From: Engraulis encrasicolus
Taxonomy: Eukaryota > Chordata > Actinopteri > Clupeiformes > Engraulidae
Assembly: GCF_034702125.1 (NCBI RefSeq)
Contig: NC_085870.1
Location: 695,476-759,475 of the forward strand
Length of the DNA stretch: 64,000 nt
Reading direction: 5' to 3'
A program made the translations under genes and the position numbers. Shown here piece by piece: positions 43,485 through 54,049 of the stretch (positions are counted from its first letter, which is position 1; every line of letters begins with the position of its first letter). The notes beneath the pieces are model-generated. The model had not been told where the DNA came from. It did not search any database and saw nothing but the letters and a program-made list of their open reading frames with translations.

Positions 43485-45669
43485 CCAGTGAGATTGTGCT
43501 GCAGCGTACCCCCTCTATGGATGAGTCGGGGCCGGTGGTGTGGCACCTGGCACTCTGTCTGCTGTTGGCATGGATACTGGTGGGGGCCTCGCTCATCAAG
43601 GGCATCAAGTCCTCCGGAAAGGTACTGTGTATGTGCACTGGTGCTTGCATTCGTGCGTGCGTGTGTGTGTGTCTGTGCATCCTCTAGTGAGGGCATCCCT
43701 TTTCAAGGAAATCATATCATCCGGGAAGGTGTGTCAAAGGCTTTCATTGTGAGTGACACACAGCTCCCTAATGCCATCTATAAGATTGGAATGAGCGTGC
43801 AAAGCAACATGGAAGTTCCCAGGCTAGACAACCAGCCCTGGCAGGGGGCTCCCCTAGGTGGCCGCTGGTCTCTGCCTGAGGTTTCTTCCTGACTATAGGG
43901 TTCTCTTCTCAGACCTCACTGAGCTTTTTTTCCCCCTACAAACTATGAATCAAGCGAAAGGGAGTTTTTCCTCACCCCTGATGCCACCAGGGTCCGCACC
44001 TGAGCGCCCAATCTCTGTGTGACTATCTATGACTTATGCTAGACCCAGCCACTATGGACCTTACACATCTAAGAATCCTGGTCCTCACCTACGTTGACCT
44101 TATGACTCTACAATCTCTGTCTATCTCTTCTTCCTCTGCCTTCCTGCTATTTCTGCCTCTCCTCCATACCTCTCCTTTTAAATCCATCTGTAACAATGAT
44201 GCTTTTTTCCATTTGTTAAGCACTTTGAGTTACATGCCTTGTATGATACAGTGCTATACAAATACAATTATTATTATTATTATATGGCTTGTTGCAGTTC
44301 CTCCACAAATCATCATTTTTGCATGTTGACCCCCCAAGACACCCTGCTGCTGTCATAATATTAACAGTGCAGTTCCTGTGGTGTCCTCTAGGTGTCCTTA
44401 TTGTGGTGATATTAACAGTGCAGTTCCTGTGGTGTCCTCTATGTGTCCTTATTTATTAACAGTGCAGGTCCTGTTGTGTCCTGCAGGTGGTGTCCTTATT
44501 TATTAACAGTGCAGTTCCTGCTGTGTCCTGCAGGTGGTGTATTTCACGGCTACATTCCCCTACGTGGTGTTGCTGATCCTGTTGATTCAGGGTTCCATCC
44601 AGGAAGGGGCCAGAAATGGCATCGAGTATTACATAGGAACACAGTCCAACCTCACCAAACTCGCAGAGGCAGAGGTAACATATTATATGTAATTGTCATA
44701 CTGTATATTTAAGGCATATAACATTTCTGTACTCCCCTCGCCATCATTTCGTACTAAGCTGTCATGACGTCAGTAAACCCTCCTATCTACTCTCCTTGAT
44801 CAAAATGCCTCTGCACTCAACGCCACGCGATAGGATGCCGCAACAACCAATCACACTGAATCCCCACATAACAAACTGCAGCTGCAATAGTTCCAGAGCC
44901 ACTTAGCCGGTCAGCTGTTACTGTCCAGCCGCACGCACAGAGCAGCTGCTGTGTATTGCTTTTCGATGATATAAGTATGACATGACAGAGCGCAAAAACC
45001 AAAAAAGGTTCTGTCGCTGCCTACTACCCTGAATGTCATGCACCAGGTGAATCGATAAACAAAAGTGACGGCCACCCGATTAACATGATCTTTAGGCCTA
45101 CTTTGACACTATATTATTTTGATATTAAAATCGAAGCCAGAAATCATAATTGTATTATCTAAATAAGATATTGCACAAACATTTAGATAGGTTAGCTATT
45201 CATGATTTAGATATCTGTCTGTCGCCTAATATTAGTCAACTAGCCTACGGTAGCTAATGCTACATGACATCAAAAGTGTAACGAAATGCAAACTTCGTCT
45301 AATGCATCTGCGCTACAGGTGTGGAAGGACGCGGCATCTCAGATCTTCTTCAGTCTCTCCGTGGCCTCGGGGGGCTTGACGACGCTCGCCTCCTACAACA
45401 GGTTCCATAAGAACTGTTTCCAGGACGCCATCGTGGTGTGCGTCACCAATTGTGCCACCAGCATCTTTGCCGGGTTCGCCATCTTCTCCATCCTGGGGCA
45501 CATGGCACACGTCTACAACAAGCCAGTGGAGGAAGTGGTGGCAGGAGGTGTGTGCGTGTGCGTGCGTGCGTGTCTGCGTGCGTGCGTGCAGGTGTGTGTG
45601 CATGGAAAATCAGTGTTGGGGACTAAGAAAATTACATGCATCAAGATTGCATCATTTATTTAATGTGTT

Positions 45670-45714
<45 letters not shown>

Positions 45715-45840
45715 GTTTTGGCCTGGCCTTCATAGCGTATCCGGATGCCCTGTCTCAGCTTCCTGTGTCTCCTCTCTGGTCCGTTCTCTTCTTCTTCATG
45801 CTGCTCACTCTCGGACTCGACTCGCAGTTCGCCGGCATCG
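39632..45840 (+). CDS. slc6a14: SLC6A14 amino acid transporter (ATB0,+), exons 1-9, 3' part missing
   Basis: Family knowledge: SLC6A14 is a plasma membrane Na+/Cl- coupled carrier for neutral and cationic amino acids. Exons: 39632-39700, 40261-40423, 40698-40829, 42003-42161, 42743-42949, 43489-43621, 44534-44674, 45319-45547 and 45715-45840, with agreeing phases. Seen: [10 protein letters not shown] and the GGG loop of TM1, [12 protein letters not shown] (TM2), [19 protein letters not shown] (TM3), PSERYW...LQR and [20 protein letters not shown] (TM4), [20 protein letters not shown] (TM5), [20 protein letters not shown] (TM6), [13 protein letters not shown] (TM7), [14 protein letters not shown] (TM8). 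These follow human SLC6A14 more closely than other SLC6 members I know. TM9-TM12 are absent; the usual length is about 640 residues. As written, exon 5 carries a frameshifting 41-bp duplication with a stop at 42913-42915. Confidence 0.92.
40261..40423 (+). CDS. slc6a14: slc6a14 exon 2 (TM1)
   Basis: Acceptor GTGTGTTCAG; donor GTAAGA at 40424. Encodes [20 protein letters not shown] and [17 protein letters not shown], the TM1 Na+ and substrate site region. Confidence 0.93.
40508..40691. repeat. (CTCCT)n tract at a splice acceptor
   Basis: About 180 bases of CTCTC/CTCCT units form the pyrimidine tract of slc6a14 exon 3. Confidence 0.95.
40698..40829 (+). CDS. slc6a14: slc6a14 exon 3 (TM1 end, TM2)
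   Basis: Acceptor CCTCCTATAG; donor GTGCGA at 40830 (weak). Encodes [20 protein letters not shown], then [20 protein letters not shown]. Confidence 0.92.
40830..42002. other. slc6a14 intron 3
   Basis: No gene. It contains three AGATCTATC units near 41656-41690 and, at 41921-41946, a copy of the head of exon 4. Confidence 0.6.
41921..41946 (+). repeat. Copy of the slc6a14 exon 4 head with splice signals
   Basis: GTGTTGGCATCGCCATGGTG matches the first 26 bases of exon 4 (42003-42028) with two changes. It is preceded by an acceptor-like TTGAACAG and followed by a donor-like GTAAAT. As a 26-nt exon it would shift the frame. Confidence 0.85.
42003..42161 (+). CDS. slc6a14: slc6a14 exon 4 (TM3)
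   Basis: Acceptor TTATGTGCTGCAG; donor GTAAAC at 42162. Encodes [20 protein letters not shown], then [20 protein letters not shown] and the start of extracellular loop 2 (DNCTSSPR). Confidence 0.93.
42563..42650. repeat. (TTCTA)n microsatellite
   Basis: About 17 units in slc6a14 intron 4; same unit as part of the array at 37164-37498. Confidence 0.95.
42743..42949 (+). CDS. slc6a14: slc6a14 exon 5 (extracellular loop 2), frameshifted
   Basis: Acceptor TTTCCTCACCAG; donor GTGAGT at 42950. Has N-glycosylation sequons NFS, NET, NMS, NSS and NCT, expected for this loop. A 29-bp block (42860-42888) recurs at 42901-42929, 41 bp on. In the current reading this brings TGA at 42913-42915. Taking out 41 bp restores [13 protein letters not shown], the order seen in the family. 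Confidence 0.85.
43085..43205 (-). mobile_element. tRNA-derived SINE (family 2), truncated
   Basis: GCTCAAGGGCACTTCAGCCA and a decayed head (AGACCATCTCCCTATGAGGC) in slc6a14 intron 5. Confidence 0.6.
43408..43482. repeat. (GT)n at a splice acceptor
   Basis: About 37 GT units ending six bases before the CTCCAG acceptor of slc6a14 exon 6. Confidence 0.95.
43489..43621 (+). CDS. slc6a14: slc6a14 exon 6 (TM4)
   Basis: Acceptor GTGCTCCAG; donor GTACTG at 43622. Encodes [20 protein letters not shown], then [20 protein letters not shown] and SSGK; phase 0 end. Confidence 0.93.
43686..43734 (+). repeat. Diverged copy of the slc6a14 exon 6 end with donor
   Basis: Reads [14 protein letters not shown] followed by GTGTGT, against [14 protein letters not shown] followed by GTACTG in the true exon. 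The copy's donor is 107 nt on, out of frame. Confidence 0.8.
43836..44283 (+). mobile_element. Fish retroposon with (ATT)n tail
   Basis: Contains GCCTGAGGTTTCTTCCTGAC, GGGAGTTTTTCCTC, AAGCACTTTGAG and GTGCTATACAAATACAATTA, then (ATT)n. This is the 3' region of a very common teleost retroposon, lying in slc6a14 intron 6. Confidence 0.75.
44360..44533 (+). repeat. Minisatellite that includes the exon 7 splice acceptor
   Basis: About four units with TTAACAGTGCAGTTCCTG(T/C) and GTGTCCT, about 45-50 bp each. The unit before the exon also reads GTCCTGCAGGTGGTGT (44480-44495), duplicating the true acceptor and first exon bases at 44525-44540. Confidence 0.85.
44534..44674 (+). CDS. slc6a14: slc6a14 exon 7 (TM5)
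   Basis: Acceptor TGTGTCCTGCAG; donor GTAACA at 44675. Encodes [20 protein letters not shown], then [19 protein letters not shown]; in frame, phase 0 at both ends. Confidence 0.94.
44680..45300. other. slc6a14 intron 7, nothing recognised
   Basis: No coding or repeat feature seen. Confidence 0.5.
45319..45547 (+). CDS. slc6a14: slc6a14 exon 8 (TM6 and TM7)
   Basis: Acceptor CTGCGCTACAG; donor GTGTGT at 45548. Encodes [40 protein letters not shown], and [17 protein letters not shown]. The Trp of human SLSVAWGG is Ser here. Confidence 0.94.
45715..45840 (+). CDS. slc6a14: slc6a14 exon 9 (TM8)
   Basis: Acceptor is the end of a GT repeat (GTGTGTAG); donor GTACAC at 45841 opens into a CA repeat. 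Encodes [16 protein letters not shown], then [20 protein letters not shown]. The next exon (expected TTTIQD-like) is not found. Confidence 0.93.
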
Positions 45841-45934
45841 GTACACACACACACACACACGCACATGCACGCACATGCACACACACACACACACACACAC
45901 ACGCACATGCACGCACATGCACACACACACACAA
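45841..45934. repeat. (AC)n with GCACATGC interruptions
   Basis: Two blocks of CA repeats and CGCACATGCACGCACATGCA, directly after the exon 9 donor. Confidence 0.93.
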
Positions 45935-46082
45935 TTGAAATTATTGCAGCCTTCTTTTCTGTGCTTGTTTAACTGTTAACTTTAACATCCTGGGCTAGTC
46001 TGGGACTTGGGGCTCAAACCCACGACCTTCAGTTCATGCTCACAGCACGATACCGCTGAGCTGAAGGTCCAGGCTGATAGCT

Positions 46083-46182
46083 NNNNNNNNNNNNNNNNNN
46101 NNNNNNNNNNNNNNNNNNNNNNNNNNNNNNNNNNNNNNNNNNNNNNNNNNNNNNNNNNNNNNNNNNNNNNNNNNNNNNNNNN
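46083..46182. other. Assembly gap (100 N)
   Basis: Exactly 100 unknown bases, a size often used for gaps of unknown length. It separates slc6a14 exon 9 from DNA that holds no slc6a14 exon. Confidence 0.98.
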
Positions 46183-47215
46183 GTCCCCCAATGACGCCTC
46201 CTGTTGGTTGTCACAGTTATGTGTTGACCGCTCCTGTTGTTGGCATTGCCAAGGGGAGTGCTGTTGGTCAGCTGTTTTATTTCCTCTTCCTCTCTGTGAC
46301 ATGGTGGTGGTGATGGTGGTGATGGTGTGTGTGGTGTTGTGATTGGTGATGTGTAAACAACAGGTTGTGCACTGTAGTACCTATGACAGTTTCACTCGTG
46401 CAGCACCGTTTTCTCTGCAATGTGCAATGTGCAAGGTAGTCTTGTGATTTTAAGAAGAGAGAAAAAGGACACGTTAATAAATGAGAGATGTTTTTTCTTG
46501 TTTTCATATTAGAAGGGGCACAGAAAATATTTATTGTAATATTTTTTGCCACAAAGTCTCTGTGATGGAAATGAAGGGGGACACACTGTATGCCATCGCC
46601 AGCCTTCGGGAAATAATAGTGTCATGTTGTATTAGGCTTTGACCCGCCACAGAATTAACATGGAAAAAGATAATGGCTGCCGCCTTGCAGTGAACATGAC
46701 ATATTTTCCTTCCTTTGCTGGCCATTGGCCCCTCTTTATTGTAGGCTTATCAAAAAACATCATGAGTATCACGATGAAACAGTTGAATTTAATATCCCTG
46801 CTATGCGTACAGTAACCTAATTTAGACAAAACTAGCATAGTCTTGATTTTCTTTACTCATTGTAATATGGGGCATGTTCAATGGACACCTTAATGGCCTG
46901 GGGTGTGTGGTTACCAAAACTCACCATTTCTAAAGGCATGGCATGCAGTAAATTATTAGAATGGCCACTTCAAACACAATTACTATTCCGACTTCCAACT
47001 AGCTTGTCCGAATTTAATAACAACAAACCTTTATCAAAATATTAAGATTAGCATTACCCCACTAACACAACCACTGGTTGGCATATCTACTGCACACATA
47101 CAGTGTGTACATATTTAGTTTATACTGTATGTATTTATGAAAGACATCAGATATGAAACATCTCGTGATGAGTTACATCATAAACAGATGACACTTCAGT
47201 TGATGATGTACTGTA
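46183..47215. other. Intergenic or intron DNA, no gene seen
   Basis: GGTGGTGATGGTGGT repeats near 46302-46325; nothing else recognised. No SLC6 exon found. Confidence 0.5.
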
Positions 47216-47219
47216 TCCT

Positions 47220-47326
<107 letters not shown>

Positions 47327-47507
47327 ATGGACACTGGCGTATTTGCTTTGCGGAAGACATTGCAGGTTCACACTGATAAGAAGCTATGAGTGACTGTGGT
47401 GCCGTAGTCCAGTGCCTATTATGTGTGAGGTACACTAGTGCCTCTTTACCACTTCTACAATAAAAAGAAGCTTTTCTAAACATGCTGTCTGGTCTGGTGT
47501 ATGTTTA

Positions 47508-47510
<3 letters not shown>

Positions 47511-47580
<70 letters not shown>
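47511..47580. repeat. (CT)n microsatellite
   Basis: About 35 CT units. Confidence 0.97.
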
Positions 47581-47584
<4 letters not shown>

Positions 47585-47589
47585 CTTGT

Positions 47590-50060
47590 CATTTTAATCC
47601 CCATCTCCTCACCTTCAAAGTAAGTTTTGCCCTGTTAACATAACACATAGAAAATATGTATAATAACACAATGAGTGTTAAGTTTGATTGTCTTAGTGTT
47701 ATCATTTACTCTGTTTCTCTCCCCCAGCTCCTGGAGCCAGGAGAAGGCAAGACAAGGCAAGGCAAGGTGAACAGTGTGTGAACAAGGCAAGGCAAGGTGA
47801 GCAGTGAGCATTGTGTGTAGCAGCTGAGTTTGAATGGTGGTTGCTTGCCGGCACCTAACAAACGCGTGTCCACATGACTCAGGGAAATGTCACCATCTTC
47901 ATCATTAATGGATGAAGTGGACACAGCAAGGGAGACATAAATGTCAGAGGTTATTCCACGTTGTCAGGAATATTGGAGGCATCTAGTGTCTTGTTATCCT
48001 CTGAAATGCATCATCGCACACACAGTCCACTAATTATCTTCTGTCTAAAGTAGCCTATCTGTTTAAATCACGAGTGGGGAACCTATCGGCCCGAGGGATG
48101 TTTATTGCAGCTAAACCGTTTTTCACAGCAGACAAAAGTAAAACCTAAAGAAGTCAGAAGATAAAACGGGAGCAACAGACATTCCGGACCTAGTCCATTT
48201 TCAATGTCCTCCATAAAACCATTTTAGGAAATGCATCTGTAAAAATAACAAGGATCTAAATGTTGCTTGTGTTTCTTATTGTTTTCCAGTAGAAAATAAA
48301 ATGCTGCTGTGTACCCTCATGAATCCTCCTTGCATGTCTTACTTCTGTGAGCACCAGAGAGGAATAAAGGAAGAGAGGATGAAAAAGGAAGATATTCTGG
48401 CAATCCCTGGCAATTCCTGACTTGTACACCCCATGTGAGTTTTTTAACATATTTTTTTTTGTAACATAATTATTTACTTTGCTCAAACTGCACATCACAT
48501 GGTTCATGTCCTGCTCTTTTCTGATTTTAATCAACAGCTGTTTCAGTTTTCATTCATTGCTGGTTGGGCTCACACTCTTGGGTTCACCATACCCCTCTAG
48601 ACAACAGCAACATTATATGCAGTCTCATGTCTCCTTCAATGTATAATTTTCTCATAATGTAATATGGTCTTTAATCATGTCGTTTCATAGTCTGCTCTCT
48701 TGTCTGCACCCATGAGACAGTAATTACGGCTGTGTGTATACTATGGGCTTGACAACCTGATCCTATTCATTTGCATAATCATGTGACAGGTGAACGAGCG
48801 CGCTCCTTGCTCATTGAGTGTGAGGGAAGTAGACACGAGGGGCTTTCGGTTTCTAGGGAACTAGATAGTCGAGATCATGACATCGTGCCAGCACACCTTT
48901 CGCGCTCCATACACAGTGTCCAGTGACTAGAAGATGACATTGAGAAATGTAAATTTGTGACCGTTTCTTTTGTCTCAGCATTACTCTGATTAGGTTGGAG
49001 TCTTAAATGTGTCCAGTAAATTTTGTGTTAATGTAGCACTTTGAGAGTAGGACCAACCTCATGAGTAGTTAAATTCAACCCTCAGAACCAACATCATCTG
49101 TTGCAGGAATCCTCAATTTGTGAAACCCTCTGCTTAACTGGCTACGTTTACATTACGTTTTTAATTCTGAATTAATAATTTAGAATTAAATAGTTCCGTT
49201 GAGTTTACTTTGATCTGTCATTTAATTCTGAATTGGGAATTGTTTACACAACGTTTTCAAGGCAGAATTAAGGTTTATTCAGGATTTAAGTGAGTTAATT
49301 CTGAATTAAATGTTTCATGTAAACTTAGCCATTTGATGAATGTTTGACCTGTCTTTGGTTGTGTTTTTAGTTGTTGTATTATTTGCTTTTTGAAAACACT
49401 AACCAACACACCACTGAAAAGTAAGCTAGAATGATGACACCAATGGTCCAGAAATCACTCACACACTGTGTGTTTTCAGGCACAATGTGCCGTGACATCT
49501 GTTGGGGCCGATAAAGATACAAATGAAAAAGGATTTAATGAACATGAGAACACTCAGAGTTGAGTTCGGAGGCTTTGCAATTCAAACAGACCACTTTGTG
49601 GCCCAGCACTTGCCAATTAATTTCTTTATCCGGCCGCTTGATTTAATTAATGTTCAACTGAGTGGCTAGACTCTAGCTAGAGGATATGTGAGTGTGTGTG
49701 GCTGTGAACCTTTTCAGACTCATGAATTTATTTTCATTTTTGGGAAAATCCAAAGCTTAGAAAGAGATAGCAGATTCATTACACATGAATGTTTCACCTT
49801 AAAAACACTCTGGAGCCTCATAATGATTAGAGTATATTGGCTTATGTGGCTGTGCCAAGAACTTCAGAAATGATCAAGCTTGGATTGTGAACTTTTGCAC
49901 TTCAAGGCCTCCGAATAGTGTGGAAAATGGCAGTAGTACTGTGGTCAGTAAATCACCCCATTAGACACAGAAAGATATAGAGACAAATGGGTCTCTAGGC
50001 ACTGATACGTACATAATCTGAATCAGACCTTAATTAATAAAGTTGAGCGTGTGATTAACA
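47590..50060. other. Intergenic DNA, no gene seen
   Basis: Short (AAGGC)n runs at 47735-47800 and a word near 48298 (ATGCTGCTGTGTACCCTCAT) that recurs in altered form near 50917. Self-complementary AATTCTGAATTAA words at 49160-49310. No coding support. Confidence 0.5.
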
Positions 50061-50065
50061 TGACC

Positions 50066-50310
50066 AAACTCATGTGACCTACTCCATGACATTCTATAAT
50101 ATCTACTTGCTGCTGCTGCTGCTGCTGCTGCTGTCACCACATGCTGAGTGGATATTCATTAGAGAACTGCTGGATAGGGAACACATACAGTGTTGAACTG
50201 CTGGCTACGGGAGCCATATACAGTGTTGAACTGCTGGCTAGGGGACCCATGTAACCCTGCCCCTAGTGACCAAACTCATGTGACCTTCATGACATCCCGT
50301 AATATCCACT

Positions 50311-50342
<32 letters not shown>

Positions 50343-50430
50343 TCACCACATGCTGAGTGGATATTCATTAGAGAACAGTTGGCTGTAGGGGACACATATG
50401 GTGTTGACCTGCTGGCGATAGGGGACCACA
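50066..50430. repeat. Tandem duplication of about 205 bp containing (CTG)n
   Basis: CCAAACTCATGTGACC, a CTG tract (50111-50133; 50313-50342), TGTCACCACATGCTGAGTGG and ATATTCATTAGAGAAC occur in the same order twice. The CTG tract is longer in the second copy. Confidence 0.88.
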
Positions 50431-50664
50431 TACGCTTTTGCTTTGATATCAAATAAAAAATACACTGCATAAATGCAAATGCAGCAATACACATTGCTGT
50501 GGGCATCTGCATGGAAACTTAGAACTTAGAACAAGGCATATAAATAAGTGCCGTTTGCCAAGAAAAATCTCAGAAGCAACTAATAAAAATGTTGTGATTT
50601 CACATACTGTATGAAGTAAGTATGGACAAGGATGTGAAACATTCTGAAAGAGAATGCTCAAATG

Positions 50665-50810
50665 GGAAACTCCCATTGTAGTTGTGACACAGCACTCCAC
50701 TCAAGTGTACACGGCACACAATGAAATTGAATTTATGCCTCACCCGTGCAAGGGCACATCCCCCGATGGTGCCCAAAAGGGAGCAGTGTGGCAGGATGGC
50801 ACCATGCTCA
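50665..50810 (-). mobile_element. tRNA-derived SINE (family 1), head missing
   Basis: Matches the body of the copy at 62190-62490 (ATGCCTCACCCGTGCAAGGG; GTGACACAGCACTC). Confidence 0.75.
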
Positions 50811-51021
50811 GGGTTGCATTGAGATACAGTACTGTGACTCAGCGTATCGCGATTTCTCGGTTCAATACAATATTGTTACAGCCCTAGTGAAAGCAGTACA
50901 CACAGTTGTGAAAAGAATGCTGCTGTGTACTCGGATGAACTCCTCCTGGTATGTCGTATTTGATTAGCGTTAAAGAGGACGTTTGAGTGATGCTGTTGCT
51001 GCTCAGTGCTGGGCGAGTTAA

Positions 51022-51664
51022 AGGAGAAGTCCAGTTTTTTGAACATTAAGGCCATTTTCTGAGTGGTCTGCAATGTTTTAGAGTCCCCCTCACCGTTTAT
51101 TTCATGTTTGCTGCAGTCTCTGTTACTTGGCTGATTTGGATTTGATCTCAACCAGCTTTAGAATGGCCGTCTATGAGCACCTGCAACTCTGTTCTTAAAA
51201 TCACCTTAAACATTTGTTTTCGAAACTCTACAGCTCACAAAGTGGTTAGGGGTGTTCACTAGCAGTCCCTAACAAGTTTCAAGGCGAAATATGGCTTCTG
51301 TCATTTTTTATTTGCCATTTTGTGAAAGAAAGTGAAAGTGAAACTTAATTTACAAATTGCTACATAAAACACACATAAAACACAACAGATGCCATATTTC
51401 ACTACAAAAATTGTTAAGGAACACCAGTGAATACTGGTGAACACTTGCTGAGTTGCATATTCTTGAAAACAAATATTAAAGGTGATTTTAAGAACAGAGT
51501 TGCAGGTGCCCATAGACGGCCATTCTAAAGCTGGTTGAGATCAAATCCAAATCAGCCATATAAAAGAGACTGCAGCAATCATGAAATAAACGGTGAGGGG
51601 GACTCTAAAACATTGCAGACCACTCAGAAAATGGCCTTAATGTTCAAAAAACTGGACTTCTCCT
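51022..51664. mobile_element. Foldback element with TTAA target duplication
   Basis: TTAA at 51018-51021 and 51665-51668. Arms of about 190 bp (starting AGGAGAAGTCCAGTTTTTTG) are near-perfect inverted repeats, and the centre is also weakly complementary. Fits a piggyBac or Kolobok-type MITE. Confidence 0.88.
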
Positions 51665-51737
51665 TTAAAGCCTAATTCCATCACAAGTATTAATCTTCTC
51701 CATTTCCTCGTGTGATTGACGATTGTGATGGGCAGAC

Positions 51738-51861
51738 TACAGTAGGGAGTATATAGGGGAGGAGCGGGCTGACTAGAGACTATATAGGGGAGGAGAGGGC
51801 TGACTAGAGACTATATAGGGGAGGAGAGGGCTGACTAAAGACTATATAGGGGAGGAGAGGG
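51738..51861. repeat. 31-bp minisatellite, 4 copies
   Basis: The unit contains ACTATATAGGGGAGGAGAGG with TGACTAGAG between copies. Confidence 0.9.
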
Positions 51862-52060
51862 CAGTGTGAACTGTTTCTCTAAGACACAAAGCCTCATTAG
51901 ATCCACTGTCACAACTTCTGAGAATCACATCCGCAGCGCAGCAGATAATTAGAATAATAATCCTCCTTCCTCATTATAGCGCCTCCTGACCAGACACACT
52001 GGCACTGCAGTAAGACATGAAAATAATAAAAGAAAAAAAAGAAAAAAGCCGAGACCAGTT

Positions 52061-54042
52061 ATATCACTGATTCTTGAGAAAGTGGCTAAAACGGGTTGTA
52101 ATCTTGAAAGAAAAAAACGAAGGGAATTACAAAATAATATGGTATATCCTCGTAAACAAAGGTCTTAACTTTTCAGAAATGCACAAGGCCAATCTCCCCA
52201 TTTTGATTTTTTTTCAGAAATCAGGTTTTTCTCCGATCATACCTTGTTTTTCGTCAACACCGTCAGACACAATTAAAAGCAATAAAAAGTGTATTGATTT
52301 GGTTGCATATGTATCTGGAGTTTTTAAGTGATTGTGTGTGTTTTTTGGTTCACACATACGCCTTTAAATGTTGAAAATTCACTTACATTCTATTTTAATA
52401 CAGCTTCATGTGTTCTAATTTAAAAATATGTGCTGTCAGACAATGCTTACTTAATGCCTAAATAGATCAAACATTTTTTGTAATTTCACAAATATTCGTG
52501 TAGGCTTAAATTTGCTATTACTTTGATAATTCAACAACTCCAAAGGAAAATTTTGTAAGCACATTCATTTAAAATGTCCAAAACTCCTTCTTACGGTGGT
52601 GACTTAAGAACTGACGGTGGTGACAGTAATCTGAAGGTGGTGAAAGTTACCTAATTATTACCTACATTTAGCAAAATAAATAGCCCTCTCAAGTCAATGA
52701 CATCTAGCATAAACACTTTATTTTTCTGTGTGCACAGTATGCTTGTGCATGTGTTTTTTCTTCATTTGTTAGATACTGTAGGAAGTAGGCCTAGATTATT
52801 GAAAATGTGGCATAAACAGGTTTTAAGTTGTTCAAATCCAAAATATAGAGGTGTATTATCATAGATTAAGGTCTTGGCTGTGCAGTGAATGTATTGGCCA
52901 AGCTCCCCATATTTTACATTTTCAGAAAATGGCCTCTTTCTTGGTTTTGTCACCAGCGTCAGACAGAATTAGAAGTAAAAAAAAACATGTTTACTGTATT
53001 TAAGTGAATTACTTTTACAATTCAACATAATTGTAGATACTTATTGGAAGCATATTCTTAAAACTTGTCAAAAACATGTAAAACACATGCTTTTTTGTGA
53101 ACTACATCAGATGTCACCACCGTCAGGTTTTGTGACAAAAAACCCTCCAAATGCATCTAAGTGGAGGCTAGAGTATAAGTTTGGCTCGCAATTATTACTA
53201 ACATGTCTGGTAATGTTTCATTAACCAGTACAATTTAGTAAAATATGGAACAAGATGATGAGCGGAACAAAATCTGACGGTGGTGACATCTGACGGTGTG
53301 AGACAAAAAAAACACTCTTTTACATATTGTGCATTTTTTGCTCACATTAGCCACTTCGTTTTCGCTCTGTTTCTTAGGGGCTTCATGCCGCTTCTGAAAA
53401 AGTATATATAATTAACATTAATGTAACATAATACTATTAAAACCCCCGACGGTGTTGACAGTTTATGGTTGGGACAGTACCAGTGTCCAAACAAATTAAC
53501 AAATTGAGGAGAAATTAGTAAATTTACAGGAGCTTCAGTGATGGTGAAGTATTCAGTAGAGCTGAAGGTTTGAAAAGGGGTCCTAAGTAATGACAATGAT
53601 GTTGTCCATCCCTGATTTTATTGTCTTTTAAAAAAAATCTGACGGTGGTGACCAATATGCTGGACACACTTTGAGCAATCAGAAAATAATAGTAAATATT
53701 GTTTTACACGCACTATGTGCATATCTGCAGAACCACTTCAATATGGACTTTCACATCATGGTGATATTATTCAATAATATCAGTGATTTTTACATTTTAA
53801 GTCAATTGAAATGATGATGTCTGTCCTTGGGACAGCTGTTTTTACAGGGTGTGGGCAGCTTTATAGCCATGAAAAGCAATAAAATTACACTTAAATATTT
53901 CAAACGACTGTACATTTGTGTAACAGACCCCTGGGTCTTTACCTGGATTCATTTTGTTCATGAAAATGTAGTTTATTTTCAACAGAATTGGCAGTTTATT
54001 GCAGAGACATGTTTTAGCCGCTTTCTCAAGAATCAGTGATAT
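52061..54042. mobile_element. Unclassified 2-kb element with terminal inverted repeats and GACGGTGGTGAC motifs
   Basis: Ends ATATCACTGATTCTTGAGAA and TTCTCAAGAATCAGTGATAT are perfect inverted repeats extended by AGTGGCTAAAAC / GTTTTAGCCGCT. Inside are at least nine copies of a CTGACGGTGGTGACA-like motif in both directions (near 52253, 52591, 52611, 52631, 52949, 53113, 53274, 53290, 53446, 53639). Segments near 52160-52290 and 52850-52985 are diverged duplicates. No transposase is seen, and no clear target duplication. Confidence 0.7.
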
Positions 54043-54049
54043 CATAAGT

